Source: Corynebacterium sp. Marseille-P3884
Lineage (GTDB): Bacteria > Actinomycetota > Actinomycetes > Mycobacteriales > Mycobacteriaceae
NCBI RefSeq assembly: GCF_017942225.1
Contig: NZ_JAGKSD010000011.1
Coordinates: forward strand, 16,158 to 80,157
DNA length: 64,000 bases
Direction of reading: 5' to 3'
In this document: piece after piece, positions 54,186 to 64,000 of the stretch
Layout: each line of letters starts with the position of its first letter
Numbering within the stretch: the stretch's first letter is position 1
Made by a program: the position numbers and the translations under genes
Notes under the pieces: model-generated
What the model saw: the letters and a program-made list of their open reading frames with translations, nothing else
Database searches by the model: none
Told to the model about the DNA's origin: nothing

Positions 54186-55951
54186 CATCCGCAGCACCGG
54201 GCAAAGGGCCGTCTCTGCGCCAATGGCAGCAGGAGGCCCTTGACCTTTTCACCGCCACGAAGCCGAAGGACTTCCTCGCCGTGGCTACGCCAGGCGCGGG
54301 TAAGACAACCTTCGCGTTGACGCTGGCGAGCACGCTGCACGCGGAGAAGACCGTCGAACGCATCATCGTCGTGGTGCCCACGGAACACCTGAAGGTCCAG
54401 TGGTCACAGGCCGCAGCGCGCTTCGGGCTGTCGCTCGACCCGGAGTTCACTAATTCGTCTGCGGTGAACCCGGCCTACGACGGCATCGTGGTCACCTACG
54501 CGCAGGTGGGCATGCACCCGTTCAAACACCACGCGGTGGCGTCGTCGCGCCGCACGCTGGTGATTTTGGATGAGATCCACCATGCCGGCGATGCCAAGAG
54601 CTGGGGCGACGGCGTGCGTGAGGCGTACAACGATGTCGATCACCGCCTCGCGCTGACAGGCACGCCGTTTCGTTCCGACGATTCCGCGATCCCATTCGTC
54701 ACCTACGAAGAAGACGGCGAGGGGCATCTCGTGTCCCAGGCGGACTACACGTACGGCTACGCCGAAGCGCTTGCCGACGGTGTGGTGCGCCCCGTCGTCT
54801 TCCTCGCCTACAGCGGTGAGGCGCAGTGGAAGGACTCGGCGGGGGAGGAATACTCCGCACGGCTGGGCGAGCCGCTGGATGCGGCGCAGACAGCGCGCGC
54901 GTGGAAGACCGCGTTGGACCCGAAGGGCGATTGGATCGCCGCGGTGCTCCAGGCCGCGCAAACCCGTTTGACGAAGGTCCGCGGCCACATGCCGGACGCC
55001 GGCGGCCTCGTGATTGCCACGGACACCACGACGGCGCGCGCGTACGCGAAAATCCTGGAGACCATCAGCAGCACTCCCGTGACTGTGGTGCTTTCCGACG
55101 AACCGGGGTCGTCGAAACGCATTGCCGAGTTCTCCTCCTCCCAGGACGAATGGCTCGTGGCCGTCCGCATGGTCTCCGAGGGCGTCGACGTGCCGCGCCT
55201 GGCGGTAGGTGTGTACGCGACCTCGGCGTCGACGCCGCTGTTCTTTGCGCAGGCGATCGGCCGCTTCGTGCGTTCCCGCATGCCCGGCGAATCCGCTTCG
55301 ATCTTCCTGCCGTCGGTGCCGGTCCTGCTGCGCCTCGCCGAAGAAATGGAAGTCTCCCGCGACCATGTGCTGGGCAAACCGCACCGCGAATCCGGTTGGT
55401 CCGACGAATTGCTGGAGCAGGCCAACCAGAAGCGAAGCGAGCCCGATGAGGCTTCGAAATACGAATCCATTGGTGCCTCAGCGGAGCTCGATTCCCTCAT
55501 CTTCGACGGTTCCACCTACGGCACTCCGACGATGACCGGAACCGACGAGGAACAAGACTTCCTCGGCCTGCCCGGCCTCCTCGACGCTGAACAGGTGAAG
55601 ACGCTTCTGCGCAAACGCCAATCCGAGCAGCTCGACGCCCGCGAGGCAGAGGAGAAAGCGCGCCGGGCCAAAGAAGCCGCCGCCGCGAAAGAGCGGGAAG
55701 CGCGTCCACCGGCCTCACCGGAGAAACCCGTCGGGGCAGCTAGCGCCACGGGTGGTAGCGGTGTCGCGTCGGAGGACATTCCCGCGCTCCGGCAAGAGTT
55801 GAACACGCGCGTGTCCATCATGGCCTCGCGCACCGGCCGCCCACACGGTGCGATCCACACCGAGGTGCGCAAAGCCTGCGGCGGTCCGCCTACCGCACTG
55901 TGCTCCGCCGATCAGCTCAGGGAAAGAATCAGGTACCTACAGCAGTGGTAA
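54182..55951 (+). CDS. Superfamily 2 DEAD/DEAH-type helicase
   Basis: A 589-residue protein. Motif I is VATPGAGKTTFALTLAS, motif Ia region VVVPTEHLKVQWSQAA, motif II LVILDEIHHAGD, motif III ALTGTPFRSDD and motif VI AQAIGRFVRSR. The XPB/RAD25-like layout suggests a nucleic-acid translocase. The C-terminus has a charged coiled stretch (about 480-530) and an end domain resembling a small DNA-binding helix bundle. GTG 54182 overlaps the DUF3039 stop. The extension to 54140 is rejected. Confidence 0.88.
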   Translation: MTSAAPGKGPSLRQWQQEALDLFTATKPKDFLAVATPGAGKTTFALTLASTLHAEKTVERIIVVVPTEHLKVQWSQAAARFGLSLDPEFTNSSAVNPAYDGIVVTYAQVGMHPFKHHAVASSRRTLVILDEIHHAGDAKSWGDGVREAYNDVDHRLALTGTPFRSDDSAIPFVTYEEDGEGHLVSQADYTYGYAEALADGVVRPVVFLAYSGEAQWKDSAGEEYSARLGEPLDAAQTARAWKTALDPKGDWIAAVLQAAQTRLTKVRGHMPDAGGLVIATDTTTARAYAKILETISSTPVTVVLSDEPGSSKRIAEFSSSQDEWLVAVRMVSEGVDVPRLAVGVYATSASTPLFFAQAIGRFVRSRMPGESASIFLPSVPVLLRLAEEMEVSRDHVLGKPHRESGWSDELLEQANQKRSEPDEASKYESIGASAELDSLIFDGSTYGTPTMTGTDEEQDFLGLPGLLDAEQVKTLLRKRQSEQLDAREAEEKARRAKEAAAAKEREARPPASPEKPVGAASATGGSGVASEDIPALRQELNTRVSIMASRTGRPHGAIHTEVRKACGGPPTALCSADQLRERIRYLQQW

Positions 55952-55964
55952 AGTCGGCCACACC

Positions 55965-56543
55965 ATGGTGCACCCGAATCCTTACGGCGCTGGTTACCCG
56001 CGCAGCCCGCGGGATCCACTGAACGAACCTTACGGCGGCTACTCCCACGAGCGTGCCGGACAGTTCGACGGCTACGGCCAGCCTTTTGAACAGGGCCCTG
56101 TTGACGCGTACGGGCGTTACAACCCCCACGGCCCGAATTCATACCTTCCTTCGGGCTACGCGGACCACTACAACGGGCAGCCCCGCAGCAATGGTTTCGC
56201 CATCGCGTCTCTGGTCATCGGCATCGCCACGATTCTCACCTCGTGGTGGTTCATCATCCTCGGTTCAATTTCCGCGATCGCCGGAATCATATTTGGCGCC
56301 ATCGGGATCAGCCAGAAACGCCGGGGTCTGCGCCGCGGCGGACTCATACCCGCCATCATCGGCATCGTCCTCAATGTGTGCGCGCTCATCGTCTCCATCC
56401 TCATTGCCGTGATTCTCATCTCCATGCTTTACGACGAACCGGGCAGCTACACCGACTTCGACGATCCAGCCCCCATCGGCCCGGACGAGTTCAACGAACA
56501 GATCGAAAAGCACCCCGACGGCCGGTTCACCGAAAGCACTTAG
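55965..56543 (+). CDS. DUF4190-type membrane protein with Gly/Tyr/Pro-rich N-terminus
   Basis: 192 residues. The first about 80 residues are rich in Pro, Gly and Tyr. The DUF4190-like double-helix hairpin NGFAIASLVIGIATILTSWWFIILGSISAIAGIIFGAIGISQKRRGLRRGGLIPAIIGIVLNVCALIVSILIAVILIS follows, then an acidic tail. ATG 55965 is chosen; an extended -10 TGGTAAAGT ends 10 nt before it. Function unknown. Confidence 0.75.
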   Translation: MVHPNPYGAGYPRSPRDPLNEPYGGYSHERAGQFDGYGQPFEQGPVDAYGRYNPHGPNSYLPSGYADHYNGQPRSNGFAIASLVIGIATILTSWWFIILGSISAIAGIIFGAIGISQKRRGLRRGGLIPAIIGIVLNVCALIVSILIAVILISMLYDEPGSYTDFDDPAPIGPDEFNEQIEKHPDGRFTEST

Positions 56544-56689
56544 CTCGGATTATTCGCCTTCTGTTGACGCGCTACCGTAGAAAAACCCGCCGAGAGAATT
56601 CCGCTATTTCCAGGTAATGTCTCTGTGGTCACAACCGTTTTTCAGTCCACGGACGACTGCGCCGGTGGCGTGTTGCGGAAAGAGGAGAA

Positions 56690-58033
56690 GTGCAGGGCAC
56701 AGAAGGTAGGCCGAACGGAAACGATGCCGGCAATGTCCCGCCGACTCCTCCCGGCTTCTCCCGCGGGCCGGGTGCCGGGTTCCCGCAGGGTCCGACCTCG
56801 ATGCCGCCGGGCGGCGGCATCTATTACGGCCAGCCAACCCCATACTCCCCTGGGGACCGTCCAACAGCCCCGTACCCGCTTTACCAGTCGCCGCAGCAAC
56901 AGCCGGTCGCTTCTGATGAGACGCACCAGGTGCAGCAACCGACGAACCACGCAGTAGAACCCGGGGTCCAGGACACCCCGGGCCAACCGAATTCTTTCCC
57001 GCCCCAGAATCCGAATGTCCCTCCTGGCCCTCCAACGGCACCGCAGCGACCCAAGAAACCTAGTGTCCTTCTTCCTGTGCTCTCTATCGTTCTGCTTGTC
57101 GCGGTGATCGGCGGGGCAGTGGTTTGGATTCAGCGGGACAAAGTCTCAGAAATCGACCAGCGTGCCGTCGACCACACATTCGTGGACGGCAAAATGGCGA
57201 CCTGCGAGCTCGGAGACGAGTTTTATGATTCTGTCGCTTGGAAAGATGTGTACCAGCCGAACTTGTCAGATGATTACTGTTCCGGATGGTTTGAAACGGC
57301 CGAAGGCGATATCGCCGTCGAACTCCATCTCGACGAAGAACCGAAGGAAGGCAGAGCCCTTTCGTATTTCGTCTCCGGATGGGATGAGACGAAATCGGAC
57401 GATTCGAACGACCCGTGGTGCATGATGAATACCGACCGTCCTGGGTTGGAAGACCTTCAATTGACTGTTGCGGCATCGTGCGAACCGTTGTACCCGATTG
57501 CAAGCAAACTATCGGATCTGTCCGATATCGCGGCGGGAGAAGCACCCAGCAACGACGATGATGTGCCGGTCGATACAACGGTCAGCGTTGCGGGGCAGAA
57601 CTACACCCATTTGCTCGCGAGAGCGGGGGCTCTGGGGGACGGGGGATCCATTGAGTCGTTGCAACTGGAGCAGGCCAAGTTGGCGCTCACAGACGTGGAC
57701 GTCAGTCCGTTCGGGGAAAGCAAACTCGACGGCGAAGACAGTGAAATCTGCGTTGATGCAACTCTCAACATAGGCAGGTACAAGTATTCGCACAACCGGA
57801 TTTTCGACGTTCCTGGCATCGCTGTCATGAATCCGGCTGGACAAGTGTTCTGGTTGGAATGGGAAGAAAAACGTGAATATGTCGAGGAATATGAAGACAT
57901 CGATCTTTCCTACTGTGGCGAGCACACCGGCCATTTCCGCGATGCGACGTATTTGCTCCTCGGCTACGACCCGGTCAACCACGAATTCGACCCAGTCTGG
58001 AAATTCGATCTCAACGGTGAAGAGGGGATCTAA
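56690..58033 (+). CDS. Membrane-anchored hypothetical protein with Pro-rich cytosolic N-terminus and extracytoplasmic domain
   Basis: 447 residues. A Pro/Gly/Gln-rich N-terminal about 122 residues precedes one transmembrane helix (about 124-147, SVLLPVLSIVLLVAVIGGAVVWI). An external acidic domain of about 300 residues with eight or so cysteines follows, likely forming disulfides (CELGD, DYCSGWF, PWCMMN, ASCEPLY, EICVD, YCGEH). No family is recognised. The layout resembles actinobacterial surface-exposed membrane proteins. GTG 56690 has AGAGGAGA upstream. A terminator follows at 58050. Confidence 0.75.
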   Translation: MQGTEGRPNGNDAGNVPPTPPGFSRGPGAGFPQGPTSMPPGGGIYYGQPTPYSPGDRPTAPYPLYQSPQQQPVASDETHQVQQPTNHAVEPGVQDTPGQPNSFPPQNPNVPPGPPTAPQRPKKPSVLLPVLSIVLLVAVIGGAVVWIQRDKVSEIDQRAVDHTFVDGKMATCELGDEFYDSVAWKDVYQPNLSDDYCSGWFETAEGDIAVELHLDEEPKEGRALSYFVSGWDETKSDDSNDPWCMMNTDRPGLEDLQLTVAASCEPLYPIASKLSDLSDIAAGEAPSNDDDVPVDTTVSVAGQNYTHLLARAGALGDGGSIESLQLEQAKLALTDVDVSPFGESKLDGEDSEICVDATLNIGRYKYSHNRIFDVPGIAVMNPAGQVFWLEWEEKREYVEEYEDIDLSYCGEHTGHFRDATYLLLGYDPVNHEFDPVWKFDLNGEEGI

Positions 58034-58049
58034 TAGCGGGAGGTAGAAA

Positions 58050-58093
58050 AGCCCGTAGGTCCCCGGCATGTGAGAAGCCTGGGCCTACGGGCT
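58050..58093. terminator. Bidirectional terminator between the hypothetical gene and sigA
   Basis: AGCCCGTAGG (58050-58059) and CCTACGGGCT (58084-58093) form a 10-bp perfect stem. T-runs flank it on both strands (TTT on the plus side, TTTT on the minus side), so it can end both convergent transcripts. Confidence 0.85.
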
Positions 58094-58114
58094 TTCGCGT
58101 CGAGAGCGCGTTGA

Positions 58115-59716
<1,602 letters not shown>

Positions 59717-59987
59717 GTACGACCTTTCATGAGCTCGCCGCTTCTCTTCGTTGGTGCGTCACCACAATACGGGACTGCGGTGGCGGCAGTATCAACGCGG
59801 AGAGGCGGAGTCTATTCCTGCGTCCATGTGTTACGGCGCGGTACAAGCCCTGGCAGAAATGTCATCTGCCAGCACTGGAACCGCTAAGTTATTGAACAAC
59901 CCTACAGCATACGCACGCACACTCAGTGAGCGCCACCTTGTGAAAGTCATTAATTTCAGTGTGCGGTGGAGCTTTGGGGTGAGGAAG
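59717..59987. other. sigA-ppgK intergenic region
   Basis: 271 bases holding the sigA promoter region. The AAAGG ribosome-binding site of sigA is at about 59723 on the minus strand. Nothing else coding was found. Promoter hexamers were not resolved with confidence. Confidence 0.4.
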
Positions 59988-60797
59988 TTACGGAGTGATG
60001 TCCTTCCACACGGCCATCGCGGCACCGACGATTCCGGCACGGTTGCGGAGCGTGGCCGGAATGACGGGAGTGTCGATGGTGAGCAGTGGCACCCATTTGT
60101 CTGCCTTGCGGGAGATCCCGCCGCCGACGACGAAAGCGGACGGATTGAACAGTCGCGCGTACTCGGCCAGAACACGGTCCACGCGCTTGGCCCACTTCTT
60201 GTAGCTCAGCTCTTCGCGGTCACGCACTGCGGAGGAGGCTTGGTGCTCGGCCTCCTTGTCGTCGACCATCATGTGCCCCAGCTCTGTGTTGGGGAAGAGC
60301 TCGCCGTTCATGAGGAATGCAGAGCCGATGCCTGTGCCGAAGGTGAGGAACATGACGGCACCGGTCCGGGCGGCTTCATCGCCGAAGGCGACTTCGGCCA
60401 AGCCGGCTGCATCAGCGTCGTTAAGCACTGCGAGCTCGCGGCCCGGTAGGTGGCGTGCGAAAAGATCGTGGACGTTGGTGCCGATCCACGAGTCGTCGAT
60501 ATTGGCGGCGGTGCGTGCGATCTGGTTGGTGACCACCGATGGCAGGCAGATGCCCACGGGGCCGTCCCAACCGAGCTGGCGCACGATCTCCGCCGTCGTC
60601 TCAGCGACAGCGTCAGGGGTGGCTGGCTGCGGGGTCTGAATTTTGACGCGGTCGCTGACGAATTCACCGGTCGTCATATCCACGATGGCGCCTTTGACAC
60701 CAGAGCCGCCGATGTCAATTCCGCAGCAGTGCGCGTGCGGTGTTTCTTTCGCAGCGTGCGCGTTGTTTTCGTTGGTTTCAGCCACCCCAGTGTTCAT
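59988..60797 (-). CDS. ppgK: Polyphosphate glucokinase
   Basis: A 269-residue ROK-type kinase phosphorylating glucose with polyphosphate or ATP. The phosphate-binding loop is [17 protein letters not shown] (about residue 24 on), sugar-binding motifs are [16 protein letters not shown] and [25 protein letters not shown], and [14 protein letters not shown] follows. It gives PTS-independent glucose use, relevant because no enzyme I gene is in this window. Location next to sigA is conserved. Confidence 0.93.
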   Translation of the reverse strand: MNTGVAETNENNAHAAKETPHAHCCGIDIGGSGVKGAIVDMTTGEFVSDRVKIQTPQPATPDAVAETTAEIVRQLGWDGPVGICLPSVVTNQIARTAANIDDSWIGTNVHDLFARHLPGRELAVLNDADAAGLAEVAFGDEAARTGAVMFLTFGTGIGSAFLMNGELFPNTELGHMMVDDKEAEHQASSAVRDREELSYKKWAKRVDRVLAEYARLFNPSAFVVGGGISRKADKWVPLLTIDTPVIPATLRNRAGIVGAAMAVWKDITP

Positions 60798-60955
60798 GGT
60801 TGCTGATTCTAGTCATCCCGCCGATATGAGTGCGGTGCGGTCCTGCGGGAGGTGGCATGTGCGACACGCCGGAGACGCAATGCGCGGGAGAAACATGACA
60901 GACGGGACACGTTGATTTAGTATCGCCTCGAAAGAAGGCAGTAAAGGCCGTCAGC

Positions 60956-60971
60956 GGGTGGTATTCCACCC
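60956..60971 (+). other. Short perfect hairpin in the leader of the DUF4193 gene
   Basis: GGGTGG (60956-60961) and CCACCC (60966-60971) form a 6-bp stem with a TATT loop, 50 bases before GTG 61022. TAGTAT (60919-60924) upstream could be the -10, so the hairpin would lie in the 5' untranslated region. A role is unproven. Confidence 0.35.
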
Positions 60972-61021
60972 AGTAAAGCGCGGTTGATGCTGCGACGATG
61001 TATGGCAAAGGAGACCCACTA

Positions 61022-61315
61022 GTGGCCACCGATTACGACGCGCCCCGCCGACGACTCGACGATGAGATTGAGACCGATTCGCTCGAGGGGCTCAAGGCCG
61101 AGGAAGTCGCCGGCAGCAGCATGGACGACGACGGCGAAGTCGTCGACGCCTTCGACCCGCCCCAGGTGGATCTGACCGGCGAGGAGCTCAACGTCTCCGT
61201 CGTGCCGAAGCAGCAGAACGAGTTCACCTGCGCGTCCTGCTTCCTAGTGCAGAAGAACAACCGTCTGGGCCACACGGAGTCCGACGGTTCGAAGATCTGC
61301 CTGGATTGCGAGTAG
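61022..61315 (+). CDS. DUF4193 domain-containing protein
   Basis: A 97-residue acidic protein: ATDYDAPRRRLDDEIETDSLEGLKAEE at the start and a C-terminal zinc-ribbon-like CASCFLVQKNNRLGHTESDGSKICLDCE. DUF4193 is a small actinobacterial family conserved near sigA/dut and of unknown function. GTG 61022, 8 nt after AAAGGAG, is chosen over the extension to 60998. It is convergent with the DUF3093 gene, 3 bases apart. Confidence 0.87.
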   Translation: MATDYDAPRRRLDDEIETDSLEGLKAEEVAGSSMDDDGEVVDAFDPPQVDLTGEELNVSVVPKQQNEFTCASCFLVQKNNRLGHTESDGSKICLDCE

Positions 61316-61318
61316 TTT

Positions 61319-61891
61319 CTAGCCCTTCTGCAGCGGGGCGATTGCTTGTTCCGCTTGCGCAGGGACGAACGCCCGGAGAAGTTTCTCCGGGTTCTTCGAC
61401 GACACGAGCCAGTACGGAGTGGGGTCCTCCGGATCGTCGAGCACGAAGAGGGCGAGCTCCTTAACCCACGCATGGTGGATGAGATATGCGGCCGGGTCGA
61501 GCTGACGCCCGAGCGCGTTCTGTTTCGCAGACTTGGGCACAGCAAGAGAACGCTTAACGACGTTGTCTGGCAGGTTCGCGTCTCCCACCACCAGCCAGCG
61601 GGTCCCATCGCTATCCTTCTCCACCTTCACCACGGTGGAGGACAGGTGGAGCAGGAACCACACGATCACCGCGGCGACGAGAACAAAGGTGATGGCGAAC
61701 CACCAGAAGCCACGGTTATTACCCATTTGGGCGCCGAGCAATGCGGCGAACGCGATGCCGATGATCCACCACCACGCGGGCACCCACTGGCGTTCTGAAT
61801 AAAGCACCTCCGGGGAACCGGAAGTAGTCTGCGATGCTCCGGCGGGGTTGCTGGTCACATTCTCTTTGGCGTTGTCCGTCACGCCTTCCAT
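61319..61891 (-). CDS. DUF3093 domain-containing membrane protein
   Basis: 190 residues. The DUF3093 pattern EVLYSERQWVPAWWWIIGIAFAALLGAQMGNNRGFWWFAITFVLVAAVIVWFLLHLSS gives two membrane helices. A beta-rich soluble domain ends DPEDPTPYWLVSSKNPEKLLRAF. Function unknown. ATG 61891 is chosen; the frame stays open to 62116 by running antisense into dut. It is divergent from dut with only 87 bases between starts. Confidence 0.82.
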   Translation of the reverse strand: MEGVTDNAKENVTSNPAGASQTTSGSPEVLYSERQWVPAWWWIIGIAFAALLGAQMGNNRGFWWFAITFVLVAAVIVWFLLHLSSTVVKVEKDSDGTRWLVVGDANLPDNVVKRSLAVPKSAKQNALGRQLDPAAYLIHHAWVKELALFVLDDPEDPTPYWLVSSKNPEKLLRAFVPAQAEQAIAPLQKG

Positions 61892-61978
61892 GTTAAGCAG
61901 CACGGGGACAATCCTTGAATCGCTCGCCGTGATACTGCGCCACGGCGAGAGCATGGAGCGGTCACGTAGTCTGGGGCC

Positions 61979-62467
61979 GTGACCAACCACGCGATGAATC
62001 ATGCGAATGAAAGCGCCGCCGGTGGGGGAATTGGCCCCATCCCGTTGAAGCGGCTCGACCCCGAGCTGCCTGTGCCCAAGCGCGCGCACCGCGGCGATGC
62101 CGGTGTGGACCTGCACTCCGCTGAAGATCTCACGATCGCGCCGGGGGAGCGCGTTTTAGTAAAGACAGGGATCGCGTTGGCGCTGCCGCTGGGCACCGTC
62201 GGCTTGATCCACCCGCGCTCAGGCCTAGCGGCGAAGCACGGGATCACGATCGTGAACGCGCCGGGCACCGTGGATGCGGACTACCGTGGCGAGCTGATGG
62301 TGTGTCTGCTCAACACGGACAAGGACACGCCATTCGAGATCACCCGGGGCATGCGTATCGCACAGCTCGTTGTTCAGCGGGTGGAACTCCCGGATTTCGT
62401 CGAGGTCGACGAGCTTGACGAGACGGTCCGCGGCGCCGGCGGGTACGGTTCAACCGGCGTGAACTGA
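61979..62467 (+). CDS. dut: Deoxyuridine 5'-triphosphate nucleotidohydrolase
   Basis: A 162-residue dUTPase. Motif 1 is [13 protein letters not shown], motif 2 [11 protein letters not shown], motif 3 [20 protein letters not shown], motif 4 [10 protein letters not shown] and motif 5 [10 protein letters not shown], all intact. It removes dUTP and supplies dUMP. The first about 20 residues are a non-conserved lead. TAGTCT ends 6 nt before GTG 61979 and no ribosome-binding site is seen, so it is probably leaderless. Confidence 0.96.
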   Translation: MTNHAMNHANESAAGGGIGPIPLKRLDPELPVPKRAHRGDAGVDLHSAEDLTIAPGERVLVKTGIALALPLGTVGLIHPRSGLAAKHGITIVNAPGTVDADYRGELMVCLLNTDKDTPFEITRGMRIAQLVVQRVELPDFVEVDELDETVRGAGGYGSTGVN

Positions 62468-62510
62468 TCGATTACAACAAGCACAACTAGCACAAGGAGA
62501 TCGCAGCACC

Positions 62511-63482
62511 ATGGGTTTTTGGCCGTTTGGCAAGAATAAGAAGAAGGCAGCTGACGCTGCTGAAAAGCTCACTGCAGACGCTAAGGACGCAGAGCAGTCG
62601 AGCAACCCGAGCTCCGAGTACACCGTTACAGACCTGCAGGAGGGCGCGAGCTCCAAAAAGGCAGAGAAGCCGAGCAACCCGAGCTCCGAGTACACCATTA
62701 CGGACCTGCAGGAAGGCGCGAGCTCCAAGGAGTCTGAGGAGGAGTCTTCCGAGGCGGACGAATCGGAGAATGAACCCGAGCCCAAGCTCGTAACCGCTGC
62801 GGCGGACAAGGCAGGGGATGCGGACCACGTTCAGCCCCAGACCCAGGCTTACGCGGGGCCGGTCACAATCGAGCACGACGCCATCGGCGGCGACACGGGT
62901 CCATTCGACGGCGACAGCGTGGACATCAAGGATTTCGACTTCAGTGATTTCGCTGAAGGCATCCTGAATTTGGGATCGATCCAGCTGCCGCTGCCGAAGG
63001 GCTCTCAGGTGCAGGTGGAGATGGGCGAGCAGGGGCCGCGCATGCTCCACGTCGTGACCGAATTCGGGCGCGTCACTCCGGTCGCATTCGCTGCGCCGAA
63101 TTCCGGCGGTATGTGGGAAGAGTCGAGCGACGAGATCATCGAGGGGATGCAGGGTGAGGGAATGCCCGCCACCTTCGAGGAAGGACCGTGGGGCCGCGAG
63201 GTCGTGGGTCGCGGAGACAACGGTGTCATCCGCATCGTCGGTGTGGAAGGCCCGCGCTGGCTCTACCGTGTCACGCTCGCGGCACCGCACGGCAAGGAAG
63301 ATCAGCTGGCTGAGCTGGCGCACGAGATCATTGCCCGCTCCTTTATCTACCGCGGCAGCTCCCCGGTGCTGGCCGGCAACTCCCTACCGGTTGAGCTGCC
63401 CGCGCAGCTTGCCGCGCAGTTGCAGCAGGCAATGGCGCAGCAACAGCAACAGCAGCAGAACCAGAATCCAGACCAGAATTAG
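62511..63482 (+). CDS. DUF3710 domain-containing protein
   Basis: A 323-residue protein. A variable N-terminal about 85 residues contain a 24-residue tandem duplication. The DUF3710 domain follows: GPVTIEHDAIGGDTGPFDGDSVDIKDFDFSDFAEGILNLGSIQLPLPKGSQVQVEMGEQGPRMLHVVTEFGRVTPVAFAAPNSGGMW and VVGRGDNGVIRIVGVEGPRWLYRVTLA. A Gln-rich tail ends the protein. It is conserved just after dut in actinobacteria; its function is unknown. ATG 62511 has AAGGAGA upstream. Confidence 0.87.
   Translation: MGFWPFGKNKKKAADAAEKLTADAKDAEQSSNPSSEYTVTDLQEGASSKKAEKPSNPSSEYTITDLQEGASSKESEEESSEADESENEPEPKLVTAAADKAGDADHVQPQTQAYAGPVTIEHDAIGGDTGPFDGDSVDIKDFDFSDFAEGILNLGSIQLPLPKGSQVQVEMGEQGPRMLHVVTEFGRVTPVAFAAPNSGGMWEESSDEIIEGMQGEGMPATFEEGPWGREVVGRGDNGVIRIVGVEGPRWLYRVTLAAPHGKEDQLAELAHEIIARSFIYRGSSPVLAGNSLPVELPAQLAAQLQQAMAQQQQQQQNQNPDQN
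62601..62729 (+). repeat. 72-bp tandem duplication inside the DUF3710 gene
   Basis: Two copies with a 72-base period, the first starting at 62601 and the second at 62673, differ at only a few positions over about 57 bases. They encode SNPSSEYT(V/I)TDLQEGASSK twice. The in-frame duplication is in the variable N-terminus, so copy number may differ between strains. Confidence 0.85.
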
Positions 63483-63531
63483 AGCAGAACTAGACCGGAA
63501 CTGAACCAGAACTAGATCAAGCACTCGAGAC

Positions 63532-64000
63532 ATGGACGACCGACCCACCACGCATTCACCAGCACTGAGCGTGGGTGACACTCTCACGCTCACACCGACG
63601 ACGATGGCCCACGGCGGGGAGGCGATCGCGCACGCGCCGGACGGGCGGGTCGTCTTTGTCGCCGGAGCGATTCCGGGCGACACCGCATCGGTGGCGTTGA
63701 CCAAGGTGAAAAAGAACTGGGCGCGTGGGGAAGCACAGGTCATCGACACCCCGTCGCCGGACCGCGTGGACCCGGCCTGCCCTGCTGCGGAAGCGGGCGC
63801 CGGGTGCTGCGACTACTCCCACATCACGCCGACCGCGCAGGAGAGGCTCAAACGCGAAATCCTCGTCGGGCAGCTGGACAAATTCGCGCGCCCGAGCGGT
63901 GTTCTCACCGGCTTCGACCTCGCCATCGATCTCGAACAGGACACACTCGCGCCGCTGACCGGCTGGCGCACGCGTGTCCGCCTCGGCGTGGGCCCGGATG
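63532..64000 (+). CDS. TrmA/RlmD-family RNA uridine-5 methyltransferase, 5' part
   Basis: The frame is open from ATG 63532 to the window edge, about 156 codons. The N-terminal TRAM domain (VGDTLTLTPTTMAHGGEAIAHAPDGRVVFVAGAIPGDTASVALTKVKKNWARGEAQVI) is followed by the DRVDPACPAAEAGAGCCDYSHITPTAQERLKREIL region. Its cysteines match the Fe-S site of RlmD-type enzymes. The catalytic SAM domain lies beyond the edge. It probably methylates rRNA or tRNA uridines. Confidence 0.85.
   Translation, partial: MDDRPTTHSPALSVGDTLTLTPTTMAHGGEAIAHAPDGRVVFVAGAIPGDTASVALTKVKKNWARGEAQVIDTPSPDRVDPACPAAEAGAGCCDYSHITPTAQERLKREILVGQLDKFARPSGVLTGFDLAIDLEQDTLAPLTGWRTRVRLGVGPD

Overview
The window is chromosomal DNA from a high-GC actinobacterium, almost certainly a Corynebacterium. 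The gene content and order match the corynebacterial core recA-recX / lexA-nrdR / hrpA-oxyR / galE-dtxR-sigB / sigA-ppgK-dut segment. DtxR is full length with all its metal ligands, and LexA/SOS-type, BioQ-type and leaderless-promoter signals of corynebacterial style can be read. No rRNA, tRNA, CRISPR array, prophage or large secondary-metabolite cluster was seen. The species cannot be named from this window.

Layout. 0-8 kb: tail of a probable rnj, ftsK, a DJ-1/PfpI protein, a Mn2+ (yybP-ykoY) riboswitch in front of a TerC/Alx membrane protein, YciI, then pgsA-cinA-clgR-pspA. 8-16 kb: bioYMN biotin importer (minus strand) with a palindromic BioQ-type operator, DUF3046, recA-recX, an orphan glutamate-type binding protein, miaB and its membrane-protein neighbour, and a vapBC toxin-antitoxin pair. 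16-22.6 kb: the most accessory-looking part, with an FMN glutamate-synthase-like protein, small orphan genes, an ArsR regulator, a TetR/MFS pair with shared candidate operators, an IS6-family remnant, and a GNAT gene that seems truncated beside it. 22.6-32 kb: DUF349 protein, miaA, dapF, hflX, a uracil-type permease and an HNH protein. 32-38 kb: the fructose PTS block ptsH/ptsF/fruK/fruR, lexA, divS-like gene and nrdR. 38-54 kb: hrpA, oxyR, a DUF3516-type helicase, PAC2, DUF4192, galE, dtxR, sigB, dtd, a methyltransferase and DUF3099. 54-64 kb: DUF3039-helicase pair, two membrane-anchored proteins, sigA, ppgK, DUF4193, DUF3093, dut, DUF3710 and the start of a TrmA/RlmD-type RNA methyltransferase.

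How the genes fit together. DNA maintenance and stress regulation dominate: FtsK, RecA/RecX, LexA with the divS-like SOS gene, ClgR/PspA envelope stress, OxyR, DtxR, SigB and SigA. Local circuits visible in the DNA are Mn2+ -> terC, biotin -> bioYMN, SOS -> recA and lexA/divS, and FruR -> fruRK-ptsF.

The most striking feature is not a gene. An 11-base word, GCTTATCGACG, occurs exactly 26 times between 6.2 and 53.2 kb (14 in one orientation, 12 in the other). It lies in five different reading-frame contexts, at a stop codon and once between genes. About 0.03 copies would be expected by chance, so it looks like a genome-wide DNA-level signal (uptake sequence, protein-binding or chromosome-organisation site) rather than a coding effect.
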